A DNA stretch of 64,000 nt from Lentisphaerota bacterium (GTDB taxonomy: Bacteria > Verrucomicrobiota > Lentisphaeria > Victivallales > Victivallaceae), in NCBI GenBank assembly GCA_015061685.1, contig SUWD01000008.1:32548-96547 (forward strand). The letters are read 5' to 3'. Position 1 is the first letter of the stretch. Each line of letters begins with the position of its first letter. The position numbers and the translations under genes are program-made. This document shows positions 8,105 through 18,500 of this stretch, one piece after another. The notes beneath the pieces were generated by a model. It saw only the letters and a program-made list of their open reading frames with translations, made no database searches and had not been told where the DNA came from.

Positions 8105-9241
8105 ATGGCTGACTATTACGAAACTCTTGGCATCAGCAAAGGTGCTTCTGCTGACGAAATCAAAAAAGCATACCGCAAACTTGCGGTCAAATATCACCCC
8201 GACAAAAATCCGGGCAACAAGGAAGCCGAGGAGAAATTCAAAGAGGTCTCTGCCGCTTATGAAACTTTGAGCAATCCGGATAAACGCCGCCAGTATGACC
8301 AATTCGGTCATGATGCCTACACCCGCAGCGGCGGTGGAGCTGGGGGAGCCGGATTCAATGCCCAGGATATTTTCAGCCAGTTCTTCGGCGGCGGCGGCTT
8401 CGGCGGTTTTGAAGATCTTTTCGGCGGCGGTTCCCGCCGGGCAAATCCCAATGCCCCCCAGCAGGGTGAAGATCTTCGTTATGCCGTGGAAATCGACTTC
8501 GAAGACGCCATGTATGGCGTGGATAAAAAGATCAATGTTTCCCGTTACGAGACTTGTGAGAAGTGTTCCGGCAGCGGTTGTGCCGGGGGAACCGGCAAAA
8601 AGACTTGCAGCCGGTGCGGCGGTTCGGGGACTTTGAATATTTCTCAAGGCTTTTTCAGTGTCCGTCAGCCTTGTCCGAATTGTTCCGGAACCGGTCAGAT
8701 CATCGACAAACCCTGTTCATCATGTCACGGGCAGGGCAGGGTGAAAACTTCCGCTCCGCTGCAGATCCATATTCCTGCCGGTGTCGATAACGGTACTCAG
8801 ATCCGGGTGCCGGGCAAAGGCAGTTCCGGTTTGCGTGGCGGCGGCCCCGGTGATCTTTATGTGGTCATGCGTGTCCGTCCCAGTGCTGTTTTTGAGCGTG
8901 AAGAAAATGATCTGCTCTGCGAAGTGCCGATCCCGTTTGCCGTAGCTGCTGCCGGTGGAGAAATTGATGTGCCGACCATTTCCGGCAAAGCAAAGATCCG
9001 GGTGCCGGCAGGCACGCAGAGTTATGCCATGCTGCGTCTCAAGGGCAAAGGAGCCCCGTCAGTTCGCGGCGGCGGCAGAGGTGATCTGCGCATCCGGCTT
9101 ATCGTGGAGACCCCCTCCGGATTGTCGAAAGAACAGCTTGAATTACTGGAGAAATTCAACGCTTCTCTGACGGAAAAAAATAACCGCCGTCAGAAAGAAT
9201 TTGCCGAAAGAGCAAAAAATTTCCTGCGTGGGGAGGATTAA
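8105..9241 (+). CDS. dnaJ: Chaperone DnaJ
   Basis: 378 residues, full-length type I DnaJ. The J-domain occupies 1-70 with the HPD motif (KYHPDKNPG), then a G/F-rich linker, a zinc-binding domain with four CxxCxGxG-type repeats ([32 protein letters not shown]), and two beta-rich substrate-binding domains. It stimulates DnaK ATPase and delivers clients. AAGGAG lies ahead of the start. The gap to smpB is 3 bp. Confidence 0.98.
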   Translation: MADYYETLGISKGASADEIKKAYRKLAVKYHPDKNPGNKEAEEKFKEVSAAYETLSNPDKRRQYDQFGHDAYTRSGGGAGGAGFNAQDIFSQFFGGGGFGGFEDLFGGGSRRANPNAPQQGEDLRYAVEIDFEDAMYGVDKKINVSRYETCEKCSGSGCAGGTGKKTCSRCGGSGTLNISQGFFSVRQPCPNCSGTGQIIDKPCSSCHGQGRVKTSAPLQIHIPAGVDNGTQIRVPGKGSSGLRGGGPGDLYVVMRVRPSAVFEREENDLLCEVPIPFAVAAAGGEIDVPTISGKAKIRVPAGTQSYAMLRLKGKGAPSVRGGGRGDLRIRLIVETPSGLSKEQLELLEKFNASLTEKNNRRQKEFAERAKNFLRGED

Positions 9242-9244
9242 ATC

Positions 9245-9706
9245 ATGCCCCGTCAGGATCCCAAAGACCCGGTATTGGCGACCAACCGCAAAGCTTTCCA
9301 TGACTACACCGTCCTGGATCGTTTTGAGGCCGGTATCCAATTGGTCGGTACCGAGGTGAAAAGCTGCCGGGCAAGGGCGATCCAGTTGCAGGAAGGCTTC
9401 GTCAAAATTGAAAAAAATCAGGCATTGCTTTATAATGTCCATATTGCGGCGTATGATTTTGGGAACCGCTTCAACCATCAGACCCGGCAGGTTCGGCGGC
9501 TTCTTCTGCACAAAAGGGAAATTTTGAAACTTTCCCAATGGCTCAACACCAAAGGCGGTACGCTTATCCCTCTGAAGTTTTATCTGCACAAAGGCTTGGT
9601 CAAAGTCGAAATAGCCTACTGTCAGGGTAAAACTCACGCCGATCAGCGTGAAACTTTACGCAAACGTGAAACCGAACGTGAAATGCAGCGTTTTGTCCGC
9701 AAATAA
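9245..9706 (+). CDS. smpB: SsrA-binding protein SmpB
   Basis: 153 residues, as expected. Family signatures are HDYTVLDRFEAGIQLVGTEVKSCR near the N-terminus, the EGFVKIEKNQALLYNVHIAAY block, the RRLLLHKREI helix and the basic C-terminal tail (HADQRETLRKRETEREMQRFVRK) that occupies the decoding centre with tmRNA. GGGAGG supports the ATG. Position directly after dnaJ and near ssrA links trans-translation genes with the chaperone operon. Confidence 0.97.
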   Translation: MPRQDPKDPVLATNRKAFHDYTVLDRFEAGIQLVGTEVKSCRARAIQLQEGFVKIEKNQALLYNVHIAAYDFGNRFNHQTRQVRRLLLHKREILKLSQWLNTKGGTLIPLKFYLHKGLVKVEIAYCQGKTHADQRETLRKRETEREMQRFVRK

Positions 9707-9995
9707 CTCAAACAAGTCCGCAAAAGAACAACGGAGTGTCGCGGTGCTCCGTTGTCATGCCTCTGCTCCATGCACCCACGCTCTACTGCCTATACGGCTT
9801 ATGCGGCCTATCCGGCCTATTGCTCTGCCCCATCCAACGGTCTGCGGTCACCGCGGCTCTGCTCCATGCTGTAAAGCAGTCAGCAAAGCTCCTGCTTGTC
9901 CTGCTGTTATTTTTTTGTTGCCGTAAACTGATGTTGAAACACAAACTCTTATCAAACTCTTATCAGCGATATTCCCCAAAAACTTTTATATTCTA
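9707..9995. repeat. Gene-free spacer with dispersed 36-bp repeat and hairpin
   Basis: Positions 9707-9742 match 28697-28732 at 33 of 36 bases (core AACAAGTC, GCAAAAGAA, ACGG, GTGTCGC). A stem ACAACGGAG (9728-9736)/CTCCGTTGT (9747-9755) overlaps it and could end smpB transcription although no T-tract follows. The rest (9760-9990) is C-rich low-complexity sequence without a credible gene. Confidence 0.6.
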
Positions 9996-10024
9996 TTGCA
10001 AAACATTACGGTTGCATGTATAAT
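9996..10024 (+). promoter_or_regulatory. Promoter of the first carbohydrate operon
   Basis: TTGCAA, 17 bp, TATAAT, 41 bp upstream of the gntR-family start codon at 10065. Confidence 0.75.
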
Positions 10025-10064
10025 ATTCAGCAGTTTGAAACGAATTGAATTATCCGGGGAAAAG

Positions 10065-11159
10065 ATGATGAAAGATCGCTTTCTCAGCAAGAATTTGTAC
10101 ACTCTGTTTGCAGAACGCATTGAATCCGGTGAACTTCCACCCGGCAGCTGTCTGCCGTCAAATCAGCAGCTGGCAGATGAATTTCACGTTTCCATCATGA
10201 CTGCCAACCGGGTTTTCAACCAGCTTGCGAAATCCGGTTACATCCGCCGTGAGCAGGGGCGTGGCAGTTTTGTTTGTGATGCTCTGCCGAGCGGAGACCG
10301 CAAAATTTATCACATCGGCATTGCCGACCAGGTGACTTATCCGGTAATTTCGATCAGAAATGCGGCATTGGATATCCGGCCCAAAACCATAAGTCATTAT
10401 CTGCAGGATTACGGGTGTGCGGTTCAGATGATAAATTACAAAGATGTTGTTGACCGGGAGACGCTCTCCTGTTTATCCCGAAAGCTTGACGGTTTGATCG
10501 TCTCTGCCGGATTTCTGGATCGCACTACTGAACGCAATTTGTCACAATTGACGATCCCGATCGTAGTGGTGAATAGGGAATATCTGGTTGATATACCGTT
10601 TCATCAGGTTCTTATGGACATGTATCCGGCACTTCAGGATGCTGCCAAACGGATTGTTAAGGGGAATTACCATGAAGTGATTATTGTCCGGGAGTCACAT
10701 CCTCACGGGATGATACGCTGCACAAATTTCATCAAGGAATTGCTCCGCGAGGGATTCAATGTCAAAAACATCCGCTGCTATTCGATCAAAAATATTGCTT
10801 TGCAGGATGAATCGCCTTTTTATGAGCTTGGCATGAAACTTGCCGGTGGATTGTCCGGCAAACTGCTTTTCTCGACCTCTGACGTGGTATCTTTTGCCAT
10901 GCTGAAAGCGTTTGCTGAATCCGGGGTCATTCCCGGCAGAGACTTTGATCTTTTGAGTTTCGACAATCTGGAGGGATATGGATATCTGCCGCAGAAAGAA
11001 GCCATGCTTACCAGCATTGATTATCCAAGAGTGGCAATTTCCGAACAGGCGGCACAACTGCTGTTGGAAAAGATGGAAAAACCGGGCAGGGGAACGACTG
11101 TTCTAAAGGTACCGGCGAGTTTGAAAATACGTTCGACAGCTTTCAATTCAAATCGGTAA
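10065..11159 (+). CDS. GntR-family transcriptional regulator with LacI-like sensor domain
   Basis: 364 residues from the ATG at 10065 (GGGGA just upstream; the longer frame would start inside the -35 box). Residues 1-75 are a GntR winged helix (LYTLFAERIESGELPPGSCLPSNQQLADEFHVSIMTANRVFNQL ends with a GRGSFV wing). The rest resembles the periplasmic-binding/LacI-type ligand domain ending in DLLSFDNLEGYGYLP ... LTSIDYPRVAISEQAAQLLLE. It likely senses a sugar and autoregulates the operon, since the next gene starts 21 bp downstream. Such GntR-LacI hybrids are frequent in Lentisphaerota-like genomes. Confidence 0.85.
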   Translation: MMKDRFLSKNLYTLFAERIESGELPPGSCLPSNQQLADEFHVSIMTANRVFNQLAKSGYIRREQGRGSFVCDALPSGDRKIYHIGIADQVTYPVISIRNAALDIRPKTISHYLQDYGCAVQMINYKDVVDRETLSCLSRKLDGLIVSAGFLDRTTERNLSQLTIPIVVVNREYLVDIPFHQVLMDMYPALQDAAKRIVKGNYHEVIIVRESHPHGMIRCTNFIKELLREGFNVKNIRCYSIKNIALQDESPFYELGMKLAGGLSGKLLFSTSDVVSFAMLKAFAESGVIPGRDFDLLSFDNLEGYGYLPQKEAMLTSIDYPRVAISEQAAQLLLEKMEKPGRGTTVLKVPASLKIRSTAFNSNR

Positions 11160-11180
11160 TCATCAGAAACGGAATATAAA

Positions 11181-12269
11181 ATGGATAAAGTCATTTGCTC
11201 ATTGGAAAAATCCCTCTCCTGGTTTCTCAACTCCGGTGTAATGCCTGATGAGGGTAAAAACGGCGTTGCAGAAAGGATAATTCTCACCCGCAGCAATCCG
11301 GCACTGGAAAAGGTCAGAGATAATTTCTCCGGGCTTACTGAAGGCGATGGATTCTGGATCGTGGAAAACCGCCGTGCCGACTGCTGTTTTGAAACAGCTC
11401 TGCTCTTTTTGCTTGCCGGAAGAAAACTGGGAAATAAATTTTACACTTCAACCGGTGAAAATATTCTGGAATATCTCTTTGAAAAAACGACCATGTTTCA
11501 GGAGAATTTATGGAATTGGCACGCCAAAATGGAGAGCCGTGCTTTCTGGTATGATGATAACGGATGGGTGGCGGCAATAGAACTTTTCATCGGTCAGAAT
11601 TTCCCTGAACTGGATAAAAAGTACGATCTTATTGCCAGAGGCCGAAAATCCGCATTGCTTTTGGGAGGATCTCTCTTGAAGCATCTCAACTCATCCAGGC
11701 CGGTCAAACACGGCAGCTGGCCGGATGAGCTGCTCTGGGGAGAACCCCGTCAGCCGCACTGGGGTACTCCGGTATGCGTGGCACTGATGCTTGCCGGGGA
11801 ATTTGATATCGTCCGTCAATACCATCAATGGGGAGCAGGGAACTGGCATCGATTCGGCATAAGTGAATGGGCGTATGCCCTGATCAGCAGTGCTGCCGGC
11901 GGTAAACTTGGCGATGAGTATCTGAAAGCTGAATCACTGAAAATTTTTGATTATCTGAAAAAGCATGAGAAAAACGGTATTCTTCCCAGTGAACATTGTG
12001 AAGCTCCTGCAGGTGAAGCTTTGGCAGATTTGATCTATACGCTCAACTGGTATCTGCCGGGATTGTCGCTGGTTGACGGCGGCAGGGAAGATTTTTGCCG
12101 TCTGCGTGATTTTATGATCTCCATCCAGAATCCGGATGGCAGCTGGCAGGGGATGTACGATATAACCGGCGGCACCTGGTCGGGCGGTGATTTATTTGAA
12201 GGCGGAGCAAACAGCATTTACACCGGTTGGACGAATGCTGTGATCGCTCTTTGTATGTTGTTTGATTGA
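11181..12269 (+). CDS. Putative six-hairpin (alpha/alpha) glycosidase-like protein
   Basis: 362 residues, no signal peptide, so probably cytoplasmic. Helical repeats with aromatic and Gly-rich turns (ENRRADCCFETALLFLLAG, WYDDNGWVAAIELF, NPDGSWQGMYDI, GGANSIYTGWTNAVIALCML) resemble alpha/alpha-toroid enzymes such as unsaturated uronyl hydrolases or related glycosidases, but I cannot assign a family or catalytic residues. Its place between the regulator and a GH-A glycosidase supports a role in glycan breakdown. Confidence 0.5.
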   Translation: MDKVICSLEKSLSWFLNSGVMPDEGKNGVAERIILTRSNPALEKVRDNFSGLTEGDGFWIVENRRADCCFETALLFLLAGRKLGNKFYTSTGENILEYLFEKTTMFQENLWNWHAKMESRAFWYDDNGWVAAIELFIGQNFPELDKKYDLIARGRKSALLLGGSLLKHLNSSRPVKHGSWPDELLWGEPRQPHWGTPVCVALMLAGEFDIVRQYHQWGAGNWHRFGISEWAYALISSAAGGKLGDEYLKAESLKIFDYLKKHEKNGILPSEHCEAPAGEALADLIYTLNWYLPGLSLVDGGREDFCRLRDFMISIQNPDGSWQGMYDITGGTWSGGDLFEGGANSIYTGWTNAVIALCMLFD

Positions 12270-12304
12270 CGGGAAAGTGACAGGAAACTTGAAAGGAGGA
12301 CATA

Positions 12305-14110
12305 ATGGCAAAATATTTACCCGGATTTTCAGGTTTCGGTATCGGTGTCAATTACTGGGCATCGAATGCAGGAACCAGGATGTGGAGCAAATTCTCTGCC
12401 GGAGAGGTTGATGCCGACTTTGCCGCACTGCATGGTGCCGGAGTCAATACAGTTCGTATTTTCCCTCTGTGGCAGGATTTTCAGCCGGTAATGGAAATTG
12501 CCGAATGGAGCAATTACTCCCGGGAACTGGGATTCCCTGATGGGACACCGCTTCCGGCGACCGGTCTGAAAAGTTACGGGATTGATCCTGTGATGATGGA
12601 AAGATTCCGCATTGTTGCTGATCTGGCAGACAAACATGGGCTCAAATTGATCGTGGGGTTGCTTACCGGCTGGATGTCCGGCGGTATGTTTGTTCCCCAT
12701 GCTCTTTCCGGGAAGGATTTGACCAAAGACTTCAGGGCCTTGCGTATAGCGGATATGTTTATCCGCGGCTTTGTCATGGAAATGAAAGATCATCCGGCGA
12801 TCATTGCGTGGGAACCGGGCAATGAGTGTGATTGTCTGTCATACAACAAGGCTGATTGTGCGTGGAATTTTCTTAACATGGCTACTTCTGCCATCCGTCT
12901 TGCTGATCCGGGGCGACCTGTTTTTTCGGGGATGCATGGCGGGAAAACCTCATTTCACCACTCCTACGATTTGATCACTCAAGGCAAACTCTGTGATGCT
13001 CTGACCACGCATCCTTATCCGGCATTTACTCCGCACTGTGGAAAAAGTGCCCTCAACACGATCCCGGCGATCTATCACGCAACTGCCGAAACGGTTTTTT
13101 ACCGCGGGGTATCCGGGAAACCGGCATTCATTGAGGAAATCGGTGCTTTCGGCCCGGGGTATCTTTCTGAAGAACGCACTGAAAAATATCTCTATACCCA
13201 GCTTTATTCAGCCCTTGTGCATGATCTTGGCTCCGTTTTGTGGTGGTGTGGATTTTCCTTTGACCGCTGTGCCGGTGAGACACCCTATCGCTGGGGGGCG
13301 ATGGAGCGTGAACTTGGAGCATTCAAGTCAGACCGTTCCGCAGACGGTGCGGCAAGGGCGATGAAAAAATTCAGTGAAGAAAAAGCGAAACTTCCGGAAT
13401 TCTCCTCCCGTGAAATTGATGCCGTGGTGGTGATTTCAACGCTGGAAGATGCGTGGAGAGCTGCTTACGGTTCATTTATTTTGAGTAAGCAGGCAGGTTT
13501 TGAAATAGAGTATTGTCACATTGCTTCGATTGATGCCCTGCCTGAAAGCAAATTTTATATTGTGCCATCGATCACCGGTTATGAGGTTATGGATGTGCAT
13601 AAATACCATTTGCTTCTGGATGCGGCAAGGAACGGAGCGACAGTAGTTTTTACTGCAGACAGCGGATTCTTGCAGCCATTTGACGCTCACTTCGGAGCGA
13701 CGGTCGATTACCGTACTGAAGAACCGGAAACAACCACGTTCACTCTCGACGGTAAAACATTTACGGCAAATCAGAAAATTACCCGCCGCATGAAAGCTGT
13801 TGATTGTGAAGTTCTTGCTTCGGATACAGATGGTTTCCCGGTAATTCTGAAAAAAGATTACGGCAAAGGTAAACTTGTATTTGTCAATGCGGCTCTGGAA
13901 AACAATGCTCTTGTCCCCGGCAACGAACTTTATCTGGTTTACCGCAAACTTGGTGCAGTTGCCGGTTTGGAACTTCCGGAGAAATCTCCGGAGATCGGTA
14001 TTACCCGGCACAAAACCGCTGACGGCAGAGTTTTGAAGTTTTATATCAACTATTCGGATGAAACAGTTGACGGAATATCCGGAAACAGTGTGAAATATGA
14101 AATTCTTTAA
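12305..14110 (+). CDS. Clan GH-A glycoside hydrolase (GH5-like)
   Basis: 601 residues, no signal peptide. The N-terminal ~340 residues are a (beta/alpha)8 barrel: NYWASNAG near the start, GVNTVRIFPLW, acid/base candidate in IAWEPGNECD (glutamate near 172) and nucleophile candidate in PAFIEEIGAFG (near 275). The C-terminal part looks like a Rossmann-like plus beta domain (VVVISTLEDAW, ARNGATVVFTADSGFL) as in beta-galactosidase trimerisation-like domains. AGGAGG precedes the ATG. Substrate not determinable; beta-mannosides or beta-galactosides are possible. Confidence 0.72.
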   Translation: MAKYLPGFSGFGIGVNYWASNAGTRMWSKFSAGEVDADFAALHGAGVNTVRIFPLWQDFQPVMEIAEWSNYSRELGFPDGTPLPATGLKSYGIDPVMMERFRIVADLADKHGLKLIVGLLTGWMSGGMFVPHALSGKDLTKDFRALRIADMFIRGFVMEMKDHPAIIAWEPGNECDCLSYNKADCAWNFLNMATSAIRLADPGRPVFSGMHGGKTSFHHSYDLITQGKLCDALTTHPYPAFTPHCGKSALNTIPAIYHATAETVFYRGVSGKPAFIEEIGAFGPGYLSEERTEKYLYTQLYSALVHDLGSVLWWCGFSFDRCAGETPYRWGAMERELGAFKSDRSADGAARAMKKFSEEKAKLPEFSSREIDAVVVISTLEDAWRAAYGSFILSKQAGFEIEYCHIASIDALPESKFYIVPSITGYEVMDVHKYHLLLDAARNGATVVFTADSGFLQPFDAHFGATVDYRTEEPETTTFTLDGKTFTANQKITRRMKAVDCEVLASDTDGFPVILKKDYGKGKLVFVNAALENNALVPGNELYLVYRKLGAVAGLELPEKSPEIGITRHKTADGRVLKFYINYSDETVDGISGNSVKYEIL

Positions 14111-14137
14111 CCCAACCAGAAAAGAAAGGAAAAAGTT

Positions 14138-14899
14138 ATGAAGACAAAAATCAGAAAATCGCATTTCCGGCGTGCCGGAGTAAAGCAGTCTTGCTTTACT
14201 CTTATCGAATTGCTCGTAGTTATAGCGATCATCGCCATTCTGGCGGCGATACTGCTGCCTGCACTCAATTCCGCCCGGGAAAGGGGCAGACAGGCTGCCT
14301 GCATCAACAATCTCAAGCAGATCGGCACATCCTGTGAGCAGTACACTAACGATTTTGACTCCTGGGCATTGCCGGCTCAAAGTACGAGTGATAGCGATAC
14401 CCGGTGGATGTGTGTTCTGAATGACAATTACGGGCTGAAATATGTGGAAAAGAGAGGCGGCGAAGGTTCTTTTTTCATGTGTCCTTCCCAGGAGGGTGCA
14501 TTTTCCGCTCCGTTCAATGTTTGGCTAGGTACCGGACCGAATTACAGTCATTACAGCTATAATGCCTGTCTGGGGGGAGTTTATGAGACACTCCGTTCTT
14601 CAAAAGGCTCTGAATATAGCCGCAGTTATTTTCACAAAACGTCTGCTTTGGTTTCGGCATCACGTACTCCGCTTGCTTTTGATCATGCTCACGTTAACAG
14701 TTATGATGGGCAAATCTGGGCTGACCGGTTCAATACCCGGCATGGCAAGGATTACCAGACCAATATGGTTATGGCAGACGGTCATACCCAGACCATGACT
14801 TTTGAGCAAATCAACAGTGTGCCGGCAGATCCGGTCAACAGTGCCTTATCTGATTTGTACTATTACAATTTCCTCTCTGCCGGATTGAGAGTAAAATAA
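14138..14899 (+). CDS. Type II secretion/pilin-like pseudopilin (DUF1559-type)
   Basis: 253 residues. A basic leader is followed by [14 protein letters not shown] and the '[31 protein letters not shown]' style helix (positions 14186-14320), a classical class III prepilin N-terminus cleaved before Phe, here with Cys rather than the usual Gly at -1. The C-terminal region ends in a V-M-A-D-G-H segment like the DG motif of DUF1559 pseudopilins. It sits inside the glycosidase operon. Such pseudopilins are very abundant in Lentisphaerota and their function is unknown; they could present or export partners. The codons just before FTLIELL form a hairpin (see findings). Confidence 0.85.
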   Translation: MKTKIRKSHFRRAGVKQSCFTLIELLVVIAIIAILAAILLPALNSARERGRQAACINNLKQIGTSCEQYTNDFDSWALPAQSTSDSDTRWMCVLNDNYGLKYVEKRGGEGSFFMCPSQEGAFSAPFNVWLGTGPNYSHYSYNACLGGVYETLRSSKGSEYSRSYFHKTSALVSASRTPLAFDHAHVNSYDGQIWADRFNTRHGKDYQTNMVMADGHTQTMTFEQINSVPADPVNSALSDLYYYNFLSAGLRVK

Positions 14900-14927
14900 C
14901 AATTAACTGCATGAGGATCAAAAAAAA

Positions 14928-15569
14928 ATGAAAAAATTTCTCTTTCTTGCCTCTTGTTGTGCCGCTTTTGCACTCTCAGCAGCCGAAGTTGCCAATTTTG
15001 ACTTTACCGGAGCTGTTCCCCAAGCTTCCGGTAAATACAGCCTGCCCCGTTTCAAGAAGACTGAAATCGGCGGCGATGAAAACAAACGCTCGCTCTATTT
15101 TGACGGTAAAGATGCCGTCGGAACTCTTTTTGCCAAAGATTTTCATATTCTCAAGGGCGGTTCAGTCGTGGTAAAATTGAAAATTGCTGATAAAAAGAAA
15201 AATCTTCACATGATCGTCGTCAAACCTGATGAGTGGTGGCTGGCACGTCAGGGCAATAAGATATATTTCAACTTCTGTCAGGGGAATAAACAGGCAGCTT
15301 ACGGCGTACTTGTTCCCTGTGACTGGAGCAAGGAGACCACCATCGGTGTTTCTGTTTTCCCCGATGACACCTACATTGTCTGTGCCGACGGCAAAGTGTT
15401 GAAATCCGGCGTATTGAGCATCAATGATTCCCCCTGCTACAATGATAAACCGATCACCATCGGCAACGGCTGGGGCAGCGTATGGAGTATGCTCGGCGAT
15501 CTTTACGCTCTGCGGCTCTATGATGAACCGCTTGCTGAAGCTGAATTGATCGAAAACACCAAACTGTGA
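14928..15569 (+). CDS. Secreted LamG/concanavalin-A-like protein
   Basis: 213 residues. Signal peptide KKFLFLASCCAAFALSAA (1-19), then a single beta-rich domain with jelly-roll LamG features (RSLYFDGKDAVGTLF, YIVCADGKVLKSGVL, GDLYALRLYDEPLAEAEL). It resembles the N-terminal domain of the next gene product and probably binds glycans outside the cytoplasm. Gaps of 28 and 16 bp to its neighbours place it in the operon. Confidence 0.7.
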   Translation: MKKFLFLASCCAAFALSAAEVANFDFTGAVPQASGKYSLPRFKKTEIGGDENKRSLYFDGKDAVGTLFAKDFHILKGGSVVVKLKIADKKKNLHMIVVKPDEWWLARQGNKIYFNFCQGNKQAAYGVLVPCDWSKETTIGVSVFPDDTYIVCADGKVLKSGVLSINDSPCYNDKPITIGNGWGSVWSMLGDLYALRLYDEPLAEAELIENTKL

Positions 15570-15585
15570 AAAACGGATAACGAAA

Positions 15586-18500
15586 ATGAAGAAAATTCTT
15601 TTATCTTTGACAGGATTGTGCCTTTGTGCCGCCGCATCTCTTGCGGCAAAGCCTGTTTATCATTATGATTTTACCCAAAAAAGCAATATTATCCTCTCTG
15701 ACGGAGCAATTCAGAAAGATGGATTTATCCGCTTCGACGGCGAAAAGAGCAAAGCGGTCATCCCCGGCAGTGAAAACTTCAAAATCACCGGTAAAGGAAT
15801 TACGGTTGCCTGTATCGTTCGTTTCGCTGAACGCCCCCGGCTCGGTCAGGATATGGTCGGCAAAGGTAAAGCGTGGCTGATGTCGCGTAACGACAACGGT
15901 ATCGGCTTTTTCGGTATGCGTTCAGAGAAAAAGTGGGAACTTGTTCAGGGCGGCAGCAAGGTTGAAGCCGGTATCTGGGCCCATTATGCAATGACTGTCG
16001 AGCGTGTCCATGATGCCGGCCGCGGCTGGGACTATTACCGGGTGAATAATTTTATCAACGGTGAAAAAGTTTCTTCGGGGACTTTTTCCCACGTCAAACC
16101 CTTTGATGACAATAATGCCCCGATCATGCTCGGTTACGGTCTGGGCAAAGAACACTGGGCGATGAAAGGCGATATCGCAGAAGTCCGGGTCTATGACCGC
16201 TTTCTCCGTGACGGCGAAGTTGAAGACCTTGCCCTTGCTGCACCATTGGTCAATCTCAAACGCAAGGACCGTTTCACTCTCCGGGGGGATTTTTCCTCCA
16301 TGCTCAAAACTCTGGACAAAAAAGCGAGATCCGCCGAAGCAAAGTGGCTCGTTGCCGCATTGAAGCGGAGCGTGGAAATCGGTGCCGATCAAAAGGATCT
16401 GCAAAAACTTGTGCAGGAAAAAAAAGACGTTTTCACGCTCAATTCCGCCGAAGCGATCCGGTTGAAGTGGAATGAAAATCAGCAAATTTGCCGCATTATG
16501 CTCACCGGTGATCTTGCCGCACTGGTGATGATCAACGGCAAGGGGAGCTGTTTCCCGCTGACCTCTCTTTTTGACCGTCATGCCCGCAAAGAACTGCTCA
16601 GTTCCTACGGAATTTACTGGCAGATCGAGTACCGCAAAGGACGCAACCGTCTGGAGTCGGCATTCAATTACAGCGATAATGTTTCATGGCAGGCGAGTGT
16701 CGGGGGGAATATTGCCAAAGTGAAATGGGTTCACCCTGTATTCACTGCCGAAGCGGAACTTGAACTCAAAGGCAAGCGTTTGGAGACCTCTTTGCGTGCC
16801 GATGCCACTGCCGGAAATCATCTGCTTTCACAGGTCACTTATCCCGGAGTTATTTTTGCATTGAAAAAAACTCCGCAGGATACTTTGCTCCACATGAGCG
16901 GCGAATTGATAAAGAATCCTTCGGTCAACGGTCCCAGAATTGTTTCTACAACCGCTTACTACCCGACTGGTTATGTCCCGATGCAGTTTTGTGCTTATTA
17001 CGATAATGACAGCGGCGTTTACTTCGCAACCGAAGACCCCAAAGCCGTAAGCAAACGCTTCATGCTCAAAGGTCAGCAGCGGGGAATCGAACTCAACTGG
17101 CTCTCCTGGGCTCCTTACAAAGCCGGTCAGAAAGAGTATAACAGTTATATTTTCAGCGGCAAAGGCGTTATTGAAACATTCAAAGGCGACTGGTATGATG
17201 CCGCTCATATTTACCGGAGGTTTCTCTCCGGCAAAAAGGTTTTCTGGTATCCGGAAGTGCCGAGAAAAAATATGGCAAAATGGTTTTCGGATAATCCGAT
17301 GTGGTTCACCGTCCGTTTCCGTGCAAAAGCCAGTGAAATCAATCAGCAGAGAGTTTTTTTCTACCGCAACTATTTTGAACTGCCTTTCGGCATCCACGGT
17401 TACGGTGTGTGGGATCGTGCTTACGGCAATACTATGACTCACTACAAACCTTTGCCGTTTGTTATTCCCATGGTCAAAAAGATGAAAGAACTCGGCATTT
17501 ATTTCAAACCTTACACCGACAGTCAGTTATGGGCTACTCTGGATGGACCTTTCAATAAGAGTGACTGGCGATTTTCCTCTCACGGGAAAAAATATGCGAT
17601 TAAGAACTTCAATGGCTCGATGAACTACGAAACCTACAGCGGACTTCCTTATGCGGTGATGTGTCCTGCCTGTCCGCCGTGGCAGGATGAGCAGATCCGC
17701 CGTTTGAAAGAGATGGTTGATTTCGGCTGTATGGCACTTTACCACGATGAGATGCTGGCGGCACGTCCCTTTACCTGCTACGATGAATCCCACGGACACC
17801 TGATGAATGATCCGGCAATGTGGCTGCATGACGGTTATCTGCCGATCATGAAACGGTTGAAAGCGGCAGTGCCGGGTTACGTCGGTCACGATACCGAAGG
17901 CTTTGAAGAGCCGCTTATCGGTCTGCAGGATGGTTTTCTCTGCTGGGGTCCTCCGGAAGATGTGCCGCTTTACCGTACTGTTTTCGGGCCGCGTTTCGAC
18001 CTTATCGGCAGACACTTCAGCTATGTCTGGGAATTCAACGGCAATACCGAAAGAAGATTTTTCCTCATCATCGGTCAGCAGTTTGTCAGCGGCGAGCAAA
18101 TGGGCTGGTGTGAGCCCGGGGAAATGATCAATTATCCGCAGATGATATTATTCACCAAAAAACTCATCCATCTGCGTTCCGGTTTGCTGAATTTTTTCAA
18201 TGAAGCGGATAACTTACGGCCTTTCAAATACTCAGTCGCTCCTGAAATGACCTCCTATATCTGGGATGGTGAGGGGGGTAAAAAAGTTCCGTGTTCCAGT
18301 ATTCCTGCTTGTGCATACGGCAGAAACGACGGGTTGAAACTGGTGATTTTCGCCAATTTGATGCTCAAAGAAAAAGGTTCCTGCACTCCGCAGATAAATT
18401 ATGCCGGCAAAATTGCCGCCATCTGGGAAAAGGGCAAAGACACCCCGAAAATCATTGATTACAACGGCTCATTCTCCGGGAAATTGGATTTTGATCCGTT

